Shown: positions 1-8,400 of the stretch, piece by piece | Layout: the number at the start of each line of letters is the position of its first letter | Position numbering within the stretch: the stretch's first letter is position 1 | NCBI GenBank assembly: GCA_964354865.1 | Contig: CAYHBN010000041.1 | Span: 1-13,813, forward strand | Source: JAHFJU01 sp964354865 | Lineage (GTDB): Bacteria; Patescibacteriota; Gracilibacteria; UBA1369; UM-FILTER-53-11 | DNA length: 13,813 bases | Reading direction: 5' to 3' | Translations under genes and position numbers: made by a program | The notes under the pieces: generated by a model | What the model was told of the DNA's origin: nothing | The model's input: only the letters and a program-made list of their open reading frames with translations | The model's database searches: none

Positions 1-1
1 A

Positions 2-883
2 TTGTTATTAGCCGGATTGATTACCGACACAGGAAGTTTTCAAAATGCAAATACGACACCCGACGCGTTTGCCCAAGCAGCCGAATTAATAGGATTTGGT
101 GCACGCCAACAAGAAATCATTCGCAATATTTATAAGACGAAAAAATTGTCGACACTCCGTTTATGGGGTCGCACACTGTCGAAAATTCAGTACGACGAAA
201 AACACAAAATCGTATGGTCAGTTTTGACTGCAAAAGATTTTGCCGAAATAGGATCAAACCCCGATGAAACCGAAGGAGTGATCGATGAGTTAATGAGCAA
301 TGCGCCTGGCGCCGAAATTATTTTCTTGATTAAAGAAAAAGGACCAACAGAGGTTTCTGGCTCTATTAGAACGTTATCAGCTACTATTGACGGCTCAAAA
401 ATTGCAGAATTGTTTGGCGGCGGCGGTCACGTACAAGCCGCAGGGTTCAGAATTCATGGGAAAAATATCGATGACGCATCTGCGTTAATCGTCGACACCA
501 TTCGCGCATTCCAAAAACAGCGATTGGGAATTGTTGAGCCGAGCCCAGCGCCCGTTGAACCTGTTCGCGCGAACACTAATCCACAACAAACAGAGCAAAG
601 TGCAAGTGCGCTACTCCTCGAAGTTTCAACGGTGACACCTGTTGCGCCAGCGCCACTCCCTGAGGTCGCGCCAATTGCAACACCAACTCCGATTGAGCCT
701 CCCGGAGCACCGACTCCTACTCCAACCCCTACTCCTGTCGCTCCACGCTTTGACCCTGCTATGTTTTTAACGGCACCTGAGGCTCCACGACCGATGCCTT
801 CTCCAGCCGTACCAGCGCAAACTACTGTGATTCCTCCAGTTGTTCCACAAACACAACCACTACCGCCACCTCCAGCGATCTAA
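2..883 (+). CDS. NrnA-like DHH/DHHA1 phosphoesterase, 3' part, with proline-rich C-terminal tail
   Basis: The first in-frame codon is an internal Leu (TTG), not a start, so the gene begins upstream of the window. Residue numbers here count visible codons. The fragment opens in the end of the DHH domain with the ITDTGSF motif (7-13), whose Asp is a metal ligand in this family. It continues through a linker into a DHHA1 substrate-binding domain with the hallmark GGGGHVQAAGF (139-149). This order is typical of NrnA/GdpP-type phosphoesterases, which hydrolyse nanoRNA, pAp or cyclic dinucleotides in the cytoplasm. Which substrate applies here cannot be told without the N-terminus. A normal NrnA would stop near residue 175. 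This one carries about 115 more residues, roughly 30% proline, with no recognisable domain. The stop is TAA at 881-883, and the next gene is convergent only 5 bp away. The family call is firm; the exact enzyme is less so. Confidence 0.88.
   Translation: MLLAGLITDTGSFQNANTTPDAFAQAAELIGFGARQQEIIRNIYKTKKLSTLRLWGRTLSKIQYDEKHKIVWSVLTAKDFAEIGSNPDETEGVIDELMSNAPGAEIIFLIKEKGPTEVSGSIRTLSATIDGSKIAELFGGGGHVQAAGFRIHGKNIDDASALIVDTIRAFQKQRLGIVEPSPAPVEPVRANTNPQQTEQSASALLLEVSTVTPVAPAPLPEVAPIATPTPIEPPGAPTPTPTPTPVAPRFDPAMFLTAPEAPRPMPSPAVPAQTTVIPPVVPQTQPLPPPPAI
538..880 (+). repeat. Proline/alanine/threonine-rich low-complexity coding tract
   Basis: This is the tail of the NrnA-like gene (visible codons about 180-293). 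It has about 35 prolines in 114 codons and a core of alternating Thr-Pro (bases 710-736, ACTCCT/ACCCCT-type hexamers). It ends in a run of prolines. The tract stays in frame to the stop, so it is probably translated. It is likely disordered or polyproline-II in structure; its function is unknown. Confidence 0.75.
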
Positions 884-888
884 GGAAC

Positions 889-1623
889 CTAGATTTGCTT
901 CCCAAGAAAATCAGTATTCACCCAATATGAGTTTGGCTTTGTTGGATCAATAAATACGTCAATAGAGACTCCTTGATCGCGATACGGAGCCATATAAGGC
1001 GTTGGGTCACTCCATAAATTGTCGCTCTTAAATTCGGTATCAATTTGAGTAAAAGGATTTTTTGCCTGTGCGATAATCTGAAAAGGATGTCGACGATTAA
1101 CTCTGTAACTAGTATTTATTATAACACTGACAAACTTCGCGGCTACTCGATGCCCATTGCTCTTAAGCCACTCAATTTTTTTAGCATGTAAATACTTATA
1201 AAGCATCATGCCTCCACCAACGCCACCAAAAATGAGTGACATCACTGCCATTATGAGTGGAGTCATCCATCGAGAAACAAAATCATCAATATATGCTGTT
1301 TGAGGATTTTCGGGGTCATACAAAATGACCACCGTTTGACCTTTTCTATAACGAGGAGGATTTGAAGATACAGAAGATTCAAACTCAAAGGGATCCCCCT
1401 TTTCATCTACGAATGACACTACCGGCTTATACGAAAGAGAATCTGACTTTCCTGAACGATGACTTATTTTTCGCAACATGTCTGTAACGGTACCTGTCGT
1501 ACTTTTCGCAGTTTGCGAAAATGTATACTGATTGACAGCGAAAATAGCACCACCAACAAGCATACTTAATCCAATAACAATAAATATTACAGAAATGAAT
1601 GTAATCGTACGATTTTTATTCAT
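889..1623 (-). CDS. DUF3592-like two-TM membrane protein with a duplicated extramembrane domain
   Basis: I take the start as the ATG at 1623 (MNKNRTITF, 244 aa). The longer open frame reaching to 1671 would overlap the end of uvrA and has a poor charged N-terminus. TM1 spans about residues 7-30. A DUF3592-type domain follows (about 42-113), with the usual VVSFVDEKG strand and the motif RKGQTVVILYDPENPQTAYI. TM2 spans about 118-144. The C-terminal part (about 155-244) repeats the pattern, ending in VSIDVFIDPTKPNSYWV, which lines up with VVILYDPENPQTAYI. So the protein seems to carry two copies of the domain, one after each TM. DUF3592 has no established biochemical role; a membrane or envelope location is all that can be inferred. 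The start lies 11 nt after the uvrA stop, so it is probably cotranscribed. No good ribosome binding site is visible; AAGAAG lies too far upstream. The stop is TAG. Confidence 0.75.
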   Translation of the reverse strand: MNKNRTITFISVIFIVIGLSMLVGGAIFAVNQYTFSQTAKSTTGTVTDMLRKISHRSGKSDSLSYKPVVSFVDEKGDPFEFESSVSSNPPRYRKGQTVVILYDPENPQTAYIDDFVSRWMTPLIMAVMSLIFGGVGGGMMLYKYLHAKKIEWLKSNGHRVAAKFVSVIINTSYRVNRRHPFQIIAQAKNPFTQIDTEFKSDNLWSDPTPYMAPYRDQGVSIDVFIDPTKPNSYWVNTDFLGKQI

Positions 1624-1634
1624 AAAAAGAATGA

Positions 1635-4535
1635 TTATTTCTTCTTCGAAACGAGCAGCGGCTTGAGCCACTTTCCTGTCACTGATTTTTTATTATCAGC
1701 AATTTCTTCTGGAGTGCCAACAGCGATAATCTCACCGCCTTTTTCGCCACCCTCAGGGCCTAAATCAACTATGTAATCAACCGATTTAATAACATCGAGG
1801 TTGTGTTCAATGGTCAAAACGGTGTTACCGCGGTCAACTAATTCTTGAAGCACATTAAGCAGTTTTTTAACGTCGTCAAAGTGCAAACCGGTCGTTGGCT
1901 CGTCGAGCACGTACAGCGTTTTTCCTGTTGCACGACGCGAAAGTTCAGTCGCCAATTTTATACGCTGCGCTTCACCGCCAGAAAGAGTGGTCGCTGACTG
2001 CCCAAGAGCAACATATGAAAGACCAACTTGGTCGAGCGTCTCCATTTTTCCTTTGATGGTCGGAATATTTGCGAAAAATTCGAGCGCTTCTGCAACCGTC
2101 ATTTCAAGCACATCAGCAATGTTTTTTCCGCGATAGGTAATTTCGAGCGCCTCGGCGTTATAGCGCCGACCACTACACGTTTCACACGCCACAAACACAT
2201 CGGGCAAAAAGTGCATTTCGATCTTTTTCAAACCATCACCTGCACACTCTTCACAGCGTCCGCCCTTTACGTTAAAACTAAATCGGCCGGCTTTATATCC
2301 TCTTAATTTCGCATCGGGAGTTCCGGCAAAAAGCTCACGGATATCGGTAAATACACCAGTATACGTTGCCGTATTTGAGCGAGGAGTTCGCCCAATAGGC
2401 GACTGATCAATATTGATAATTTTATCTAAATGAGAGATTCCTTTAATCGAATCGTGCGCACCCGCACGACCTTGAGAACCGTATAATTCTTCGGCAACTT
2501 TTATAACCAAAATATCGTTAATTAAAGTGGATTTTCCTGAACCAGAAACGCCAGTCACGCCGATAAACACGCCGAGCGGTAAATCAACTGAAACATTTTT
2601 TAAATTATGTTCTCGCGCATTCACAATAGAGAGGATTTTTCCATTCCCCACTCGACGTTTTTCAGGCACCGGAATGCTTAAAATATTCGCTAAGTATTTT
2701 CCTGTAATCGAGTTTGGATCTTTCATTACCTCTTGCGGTGTGCCCTGTGCAATAACGTTTCCGCCATTTTTACCTGCTCCCGGACCAATATCAATAATAT
2801 AGTCGCTCGCGAGCATCGTATCGACGTCGTGTTCCACCACAATAACCGTATTGCCTAAATCACGAAGATTTTTAAGCGTCGCAATGAGCTTGTCGTTGTC
2901 ATTCTGATGTAGACCAATCGATGGCTCATCTAAAACATAAATCACGCCCGATAATTTTGAACCAATCTGAGTCGCCAAACGAATACGCTGCGCCTCTCCA
3001 CCCGAAAGTGTATTAGCGGCGCGGTCGAGTGTTAAATAGCTCAAACCGACATCGGTTAAAAATGAAAGGCGGCTCTCTACTTCTTGCAAAATCATTCGAG
3101 CAATTTCGGTTTCCATCTGAGATAAATCTAATCCTTTGAAGAAATTTCGAGCTCGCTCAACCGACAAACGAGTTACCTCGATAATCGATTTTTCGTTAAC
3201 TTTCACCGCAAGTGACTCTTTTTTGAGACGGTCACCCTTACAATCAGGACAGACTAAAATGCGCATGTATTGGTCAATTTTCTTGCGAACATATTCTGAA
3301 TCGGTCTCAAGGTATCGACGCTCTAAGCTAGGAATAACGCCCTCAAATGTCGTCGAATACGTGCCCTGGAAAGAAGAATCTTCATCACCAAATGGCACCT
3401 CGTATTTATTGTTTTTATCGCCATACAAAATAATAGTAATCGCTTCTTGTGGCAGATCGAGAACCTGCGTGTGCATAGAAAATTTATGCGCACGTGCAAC
3501 TTTTTCGAGGATTTTGTTGTACCACGACAAGTGAGAAGTCGTTGCAGACCACGGCATAATTGCGCCTTCTGCAAGCGTTAAAGTCTTATTAGGGATCACC
3601 ATTTCAGGATCAATTTCGAGTTTTGTTCCAAGTCCATGACACGCATCACATGCACCATGTGGGCTATTAAACGAGAAACTTCGTGGGGCTATTTCGCTTA
3701 TGCTAATGCCACAATCAACACAGGCAAAACGCTCAGAAAAAACGACCGGCTTCGCCTTTGGATCGTCGTTATCGAGCACCATCATCAATCCCTCGCCATG
3801 TTTAAGTGCAGTTTCAATAGAGTCTGCCAAACGAGTACGATTCGGGTTAATAATATCGATCTCATCGCCATTCGAAAGCACCTCTTTTTTGCGCTCTAAA
3901 TCCTGTATCTGCAACCGATCAACAACCACGTCAATCGAGTGTTTTTTATTCTCATCGAGCTCGGGAATATCGGTAATGGGGAGCACCTGACCATCGATTC
4001 GCAAACGTACAAATCCTGCTTTTTTAACTTTATCAATAATCTTATCGTGTGTGCCTTTTCTATCGCGAACGAGCGGCGCCAAAATCAATATACGAGTCCC
4101 CTCTTTCATGCGAGTCACATGCTCAACAATCTGGCTCACCGTTTGTCTCGTAATCGGTTTTTTACATTTATAACAGTGAGGGTGACCAATTTTTGCAAAG
4201 AGCAGACGTAGATAATCATAAATTTCGGTAACCGTACCAACAGTCGAACGAGGGTTTCGTGGAGCCGTTTTTTGGTCAATCGAAATAGCAGGAGAAAGCC
4301 CCTCAATCGAATCGACTTCGGGCTTTTCCATCAATTGTAAAAACTGTCGCGCATACGTCGACAAACTCTCTACATAACGGCGCTGCCCCTCGGCGTAAAT
4401 AGTATCGAAAGCCAAAGACGATTTACCAGAACCAGAAAGACCGGTAATAACCGTCATTTTATTTCGCGGGATCTCAACCGTAATATTCTTTAGATTGTGA
4501 AGCCGGGCACCTTTAACAATAATTGATTCATGCAT
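1635..4535 (-). CDS. uvrA: UvrA, excinuclease ABC subunit A (DNA damage recognition ATPase)
   Basis: UvrA dimers load UvrB at bulky DNA lesions to start nucleotide excision repair in the cytoplasm. At 966 aa the protein is full length (the E. coli protein is 940). Both ABC modules are intact: Walker A GLSGSGKSS (about 32-40) and GVSGSGKST (about 660-668), signature LSGGEAQRI in both (about 510 and 850), and Walker B VLDEPSIGLH (about 533) and VLDEPTTGLH (about 874). Two zinc sites keep four cysteines each: CVDC...CDAC at about 271-300 and CEEC...CETC at about 757-785. The CYKCKKPI sequence near residue 121 is a further Cys pair in the UvrB-binding region. The ATG at 4535 begins MHESIIVKGARLHNLKNI, the canonical UvrA N-terminus. 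It lies 56 nt after the preceding gene, has a candidate promoter of its own, and no visible LexA box. The DUF3592-like gene follows at once. Confidence 0.98.
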   Translation of the reverse strand: MHESIIVKGARLHNLKNITVEIPRNKMTVITGLSGSGKSSLAFDTIYAEGQRRYVESLSTYARQFLQLMEKPEVDSIEGLSPAISIDQKTAPRNPRSTVGTVTEIYDYLRLLFAKIGHPHCYKCKKPITRQTVSQIVEHVTRMKEGTRILILAPLVRDRKGTHDKIIDKVKKAGFVRLRIDGQVLPITDIPELDENKKHSIDVVVDRLQIQDLERKKEVLSNGDEIDIINPNRTRLADSIETALKHGEGLMMVLDNDDPKAKPVVFSERFACVDCGISISEIAPRSFSFNSPHGACDACHGLGTKLEIDPEMVIPNKTLTLAEGAIMPWSATTSHLSWYNKILEKVARAHKFSMHTQVLDLPQEAITIILYGDKNNKYEVPFGDEDSSFQGTYSTTFEGVIPSLERRYLETDSEYVRKKIDQYMRILVCPDCKGDRLKKESLAVKVNEKSIIEVTRLSVERARNFFKGLDLSQMETEIARMILQEVESRLSFLTDVGLSYLTLDRAANTLSGGEAQRIRLATQIGSKLSGVIYVLDEPSIGLHQNDNDKLIATLKNLRDLGNTVIVVEHDVDTMLASDYIIDIGPGAGKNGGNVIAQGTPQEVMKDPNSITGKYLANILSIPVPEKRRVGNGKILSIVNAREHNLKNVSVDLPLGVFIGVTGVSGSGKSTLINDILVIKVAEELYGSQGRAGAHDSIKGISHLDKIINIDQSPIGRTPRSNTATYTGVFTDIRELFAGTPDAKLRGYKAGRFSFNVKGGRCEECAGDGLKKIEMHFLPDVFVACETCSGRRYNAEALEITYRGKNIADVLEMTVAEALEFFANIPTIKGKMETLDQVGLSYVALGQSATTLSGGEAQRIKLATELSRRATGKTLYVLDEPTTGLHFDDVKKLLNVLQELVDRGNTVLTIEHNLDVIKSVDYIVDLGPEGGEKGGEIIAVGTPEEIADNKKSVTGKWLKPLLVSKKK

Positions 4536-4548
4536 AAACGTGACTGGC

Positions 4549-4577
4549 AGTATACGCTATCGACTCTATTCGTACAA
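4549..4577 (-). promoter_or_regulatory. Candidate sigma70-type promoter for uvrA
   Basis: On the minus strand there is a -35 TTGTAC (forward 4572-4577), a 17-nt spacer, and a -10 TATACT (forward 4549-4554, 5 of 6 to consensus). The -35 matches only 3 of 6, but those are the key TTG, and the DNA further upstream is AT-rich. The predicted transcription start near 4542 leaves a leader of only about 6 nt before the uvrA ATG, with no Shine-Dalgarno. uvrA could also be read through from the upstream gene, since no terminator is visible between them. Confidence 0.45.
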
Positions 4578-4591
4578 ATTCTATATTTATC

Positions 4592-5332
4592 TTATTTAGA
4601 ACCGCGCTCGAGGTACTGATTCACCGTAGCGAGTACCGCCGTAATACCATCAGATTGCGCAGGATCAGTCTCAGCATGAAGCGCGAGTGTATGTGCCGTT
4701 CTCAAACGATCAATTGGGGATACGCCGTTTAATTGATGTTGAGGTTCAGCAAAAAAACGAAGAATTGCCAAATCGTTGAGACCTTCTCCTCGTAGAGCTT
4801 CGATTATTCTTTCAACTCCTGCCAAAAGTTCGCCTTGATACGCCTGAAATGCAGGGTACTGAGTTCCTTCTTCACCATCTATCGCCTCAAAGCTCATTAA
4901 TGATAAACGCGAAATTTCATCGCGAGAAAGACCAGAATCGCTCAAAAACTCACTTTCAGATACCACTCCGCCTACTGAAATAAGTAATTGGTGAAGCTCA
5001 CGCGAATCAACACTTTGAACATCGTAAAGAGAAGCCGCATCGGTATTCGCCATCGTTGTTTGCACATTACCAGCGAAAAGCGCTGCAAATTCGTCAGGAT
5101 TAAAACCTGTAAGTTCAAGCGTTTCATCGAGAGAGCCAACATCGTCGGGCAACGCAACGTCGGGCGGCAACGTATCGAGATGATTAAGAAAAGCCTTTGC
5201 ACCACGCACTTGGCCAGCGGTTGTTGTTGGTGAATTTTCAAAAGAACTAGGAGTACTACCGTTACTGCGAGAGTCTGGGTTAGGAGTCAAAAGGTCATCG
5301 GGTTCAAGAATGGTTTTATCTTTTTCAGCCAT
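4592..5332 (-). CDS. Acidic protein with HTH-like plus DUF2384 (Xre/MbcA/ParS)-like C-terminal region; orphan antitoxin-like regulator
   Basis: This is a 246-residue acidic protein with no signal peptide or TM. Residues 1-45 are polar and probably disordered. Residues 46-110 are acidic with no domain I recognise. From about 118 the pattern resembles the Xre/MbcA/ParS antitoxin group: GGVVSESEFLSDSGLSRDEI (120-139) looks like a degenerate HTH, followed by YPAFQ (159-163). Then come a helix GVERIIEALRGEGLNDLAI and AEPQHQLNGVSPIDRLR (195-211), comparable to the family's 'PNPxLgGrsPlDlL' toxin-binding motif. Such proteins normally bind and neutralise a RES or related toxin and repress their own operon. 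No toxin gene is adjacent: the terminator of the macroglobulin lies upstream and uvrA downstream. The start ATG at 5332 has no Shine-Dalgarno but is preceded by a good promoter and two dyads. The family assignment rests on motif resemblance only; it could be a general DNA-binding regulator. Confidence 0.6.
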   Translation of the reverse strand: MAEKDKTILEPDDLLTPNPDSRSNGSTPSSFENSPTTTAGQVRGAKAFLNHLDTLPPDVALPDDVGSLDETLELTGFNPDEFAALFAGNVQTTMANTDAASLYDVQSVDSRELHQLLISVGGVVSESEFLSDSGLSRDEISRLSLMSFEAIDGEEGTQYPAFQAYQGELLAGVERIIEALRGEGLNDLAILRFFAEPQHQLNGVSPIDRLRTAHTLALHAETDPAQSDGITAVLATVNQYLERGSK

Positions 5333-5346
5333 AGACAGAGAGATTA

Positions 5347-5359
5347 TTTACAAAGTAAA
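5347..5359. promoter_or_regulatory. Inverted repeat, candidate operator (downstream copy)
   Basis: This is a perfect dyad, TTTAC-AAA-GTAAA, with 5-bp arms and a 3-bp centre. It lies at about +5 to +17 from the predicted transcription start of the DUF2384-like gene. Its centre (5353) is exactly 20 bp, about two helical turns, from that of the next dyad. A protein bound here would block early elongation. Confidence 0.4.
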
Positions 5360-5366
5360 CATTAGT

Positions 5367-5379
5367 GTGATTGTATCAC
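5367..5379. promoter_or_regulatory. Inverted repeat over the -10 box, candidate operator (upstream copy)
   Basis: This is a perfect dyad, GTGAT-TGT-ATCAC, with the same 5-3-5 geometry as the dyad at 5347-5359 but different arms. It covers the predicted -10 hexamer (5370-5375), the position of a classical repressor site. An HTH protein is encoded immediately downstream, so autoregulation is the simplest reading. Confidence 0.45.
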
Positions 5380-5398
5380 CCCGAACCGCCATGGGCAA
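5370..5398 (-). promoter_or_regulatory. Sigma70-type promoter for the DUF2384-like gene
   Basis: Read on the minus strand: -35 TTGCCC (forward 5393-5398, 4 of 6), a 17-nt spacer, and -10 TACAAT (forward 5370-5375, 5 of 6). The predicted start near 5363 gives a leader of about 30 nt before the ATG at 5332. It lies just after the terminator of the preceding operon, where a new transcription unit would need a promoter. Confidence 0.6.
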
Positions 5399-5422
5399 AC
5401 AACGTACCAAGGAACTGTGCTC

Positions 5423-5453
5423 AAAAAAGCCCAGAATTTCTTCTGGGCTTTTT
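5423..5453 (-). terminator. Rho-independent terminator of the PBP-macroglobulin operon
   Basis: A perfect 13-bp stem (arms 5424-5436 and 5441-5453, core GCCCAGAA/TTCTGGGC) closes a 4-nt loop. On the minus strand the loop reads GAAA, a stabilising GNRA tetraloop, and the stem is followed by six T. It lies 26 nt past the macroglobulin stop codon. The mirror-image A/T flanks could also stop plus-strand transcription, but no plus-strand gene is nearby. Confidence 0.93.
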
Positions 5454-5479
5454 GATGGGTAACAGAGTGCTATGCCCGC

Positions 5480-8400
5480 TTACTCCTTCACCTCAAACTT
5501 TCCACCCTCAGTGCGGCCAAAGTTTTCAGGGAAGTACATTTCAGAGACAACTGCCGGAGGATTAATGAATGATCCTACCGTTGTTACCTGCACAAAATAA
5601 TTGTATTGGTACACACCTTTTGGTAGACGATCTGCAAAGAGAGCGAGGCGATCATCGCGTACTTCTTTGTGAGTCCAATTGCCAGCATATCCCATGTAAT
5701 AGCCGTCACTCGCGCCGTCAGCGGTAACACACTGCCCTGCATCAACTCCTGATCCAAAAAATGGAGTACACGGAGGCAATACCAACTGCCCTTTCTCGTA
5801 TCCATAGGTGAGCGTTTTGTCTGCCGTATCAAGTTCGAAGTTCACAATCTCCATTCCAGCAGGAACGGGAGCCTCAACTGCCACTGCGGTGCGATCTTCA
5901 GGAACAATCACGGTCAATTTTGCGCGAAGATTTTCGCCCGGCTTTGCGTTAGTAACGGGGGTTAACATTTTTTCATCACTCATACGATAGTAACTGCGCT
6001 GAATGACAAATCCCTCAGAACGAGGTTGAATTTTTTCCGCAGGAAGAACGTACTTCAAAACCAAATCGTAGTACAAACGGCCCGTGCCATCTTTTGCAAA
6101 TACAACAGAATTTCCATCACCACCAATCTTCAAATCACTCAACAATTTCGTAATTGTTTTTTGATCAAGAATATTTTTTGGATCAACGGTATAGGTTTCG
6201 ATATCTGGACCATTAAGTGCAATGCGAGCCTTGTAAGAAGCCTGCGCCTCGCCCGTTGACTTCAAGTATTCGGTGAGAGAAGCAAGCGCAATTGAAGTCT
6301 CTTGAGTCGTTGACCAGTGGCCGTCGACACGAGCGCCGATGATGCGTTTTATAATTTTTGGAATAAGAGGAGACTCCGGGCGAATTCGGGTAAACGCCTG
6401 AAGCGCAATCGCCGTTGTTTTTACATTCGTCATCATTGAATATCCCGAGAAATCTTCTGAGCGAATATAGGTACCACGAGCATCGATACGTGCGCTATTT
6501 TCTAAGTCGCCAATGAGCGTGTCGATCTTTGTCGACTGTCCACCGAGCTTTTTCAAACTCATTGCAAGGTACGCTTTTCCACTTGGTGCGAGCAGCTTTC
6601 GGTCTTCGAATAAGCTGTTAGACAAGGCCAAATCACCGCTACCGACCTCACTTAGTACAAAGAGCATGTACGCGCGATTTGCCGCCCATGAACGTGTCTT
6701 CACGAGCTTACCATCTAATCCTTTGTACATATCTTTTGTTCCTCGAAGCGCACTCACGACAAATGTTTTAAGACGATTCATGACATTTGCATCAACGGTA
6801 TATTTTGCTTTTTGGAGTTGATCCAATCCATGCAAAACGTATGCAGAAAGGTATGGGTAGCTCTCTGAACTTTCGAAGAAGTAACCGTAACCACCATCGC
6901 CTCGTTGTGCCTTATAAATACGTTGAATTGTCTTTGTAACGGCAGTATCGAAGCTAATAACCTTACCTTTTTCATCGTAGATTTTTACTAATTTGAGCTG
7001 CTCTTGAGCATTTACCAAACCAAGTGCCTGCTTAAGAGTTACCATTGGTACCACGCTTGAAACCAACTGTTCGCTGCATCCGTATGGATACTGAATCAAG
7101 TAATTTAGTGCGCTTGAAACATAGGTTGCAAGCGTTGCTCCTGTGGTAATTGACAGGCTGCCGGCTACCGGCTTTGAGTCTTCTGGAATAAACACTTTTT
7201 CAGTAAATGAAAGGTCGTCGGTGTATGAGCTGGTTGCAACTGATTCCGGGGTGACGGTTTGAGCAAGAGGCAAATCCCATTCCACAGAATCCATGCGGCC
7301 GTTTGCAATATCGGTGCCAACTTGATCTGCCGTAATCGTAATATGCGCATTGCCCGTAATAGCATCGCTGTAAGGCACCTTTACCTTCCAAACCACATTC
7401 TGAGACTCTCCCGATTTAATCGAAATACGCTGTGTTTCTTTGTCTGTATTTACTAAGCCATCTGCCTTGATAGTCACATTCAATGACTGAGAAGCGCTCG
7501 TGTAATTATGAATAATGCCACCAAGTTCAAGCTCGTCACCGTAGGCTGCAAAGCGAGGTGCGAGAGTGCGAATCATGACTTGTTTCTGCGCAATTACACT
7601 CGTTACGGCAGAACCAACGAGTGAGTTTTTTGTAACTCCAACAACTTCGATATTCCATGTTGTTAAGTTATCGGGGAGTTTGAATTCAGTCGTCGCGACA
7701 CCATTTTTATCTGTTGTTACCTGACCCATCCACAGTGCGGTGTCTTCGAATTTTCCACGTGGTTTGAGTGACTCATCAATACCCTTTCCGCTGCCGCCTT
7801 TCGCTCCTTTCAAATCATTTACATTCACACGCTGGAGCAAATTAGTAAGGTTATCGACGGTCGAAACACCAAGCGCACGAGAATCGTAAAACGCCTTAAG
7901 TAAATCTTTTTTCGGATTACCTTTAAGCGCCAACAAACTCTCATCGACTACGGCAATAGAAACCTCGGCAGGTACCGGAACATTCGCGCTGTCAGTCGTC
8001 GTGAGGTTCAATTTTACCGTGCTTCCAGGCGTGTATAATTTTTTATCAGGCGCAATAGTAATCGTAAGTTTTTTCGTTACCGTATCGACTGGGACATTAA
8101 CGTAACCGAGTTTAAAATCTGGCAGCGACTCGGCATTCCCCGGCTTAAAGACAAGCACCGATACATAAAAGTTCGGTACCATTTTTTCGGTAATAGGAAC
8201 ATCAATAACCTGCGCATTCGAAGTAACATCGACAATTCGATGAGCCATTACTTCGGCACGTTCGTAGGTCACTAAAGCTTTTACGTCTTTATATGGTGAT
8301 TTAACCAATACATGCGCAGTCTCACCAACCGCGTATGATTTCTTATCGAGCTTAAGCTCCATTCGATTATTATTATCTTGCTTCCAAGTAACCACATCTC

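Noticed and set aside
1624..1671. Longer N-terminus for the DUF3592-like protein, overlapping uvrA.
   Set aside because: It would put a charged leader before a good N-terminal TM segment and comes from the uvrA 3' end read in another frame. The ATG at 1623 is the better start.
3136..3534. Plus-strand open frame of 132 codons inside uvrA.
   Set aside because: uvrA motifs are intact on the other strand throughout this stretch. No promoter or domain supports an antisense gene.
4536..4591. LexA/SOS box upstream of uvrA.
   Set aside because: Neither the CTGT-N8-ACAG nor the CGAAC-N4-GTTCG type is present. SOS control cannot be supported from this sequence.
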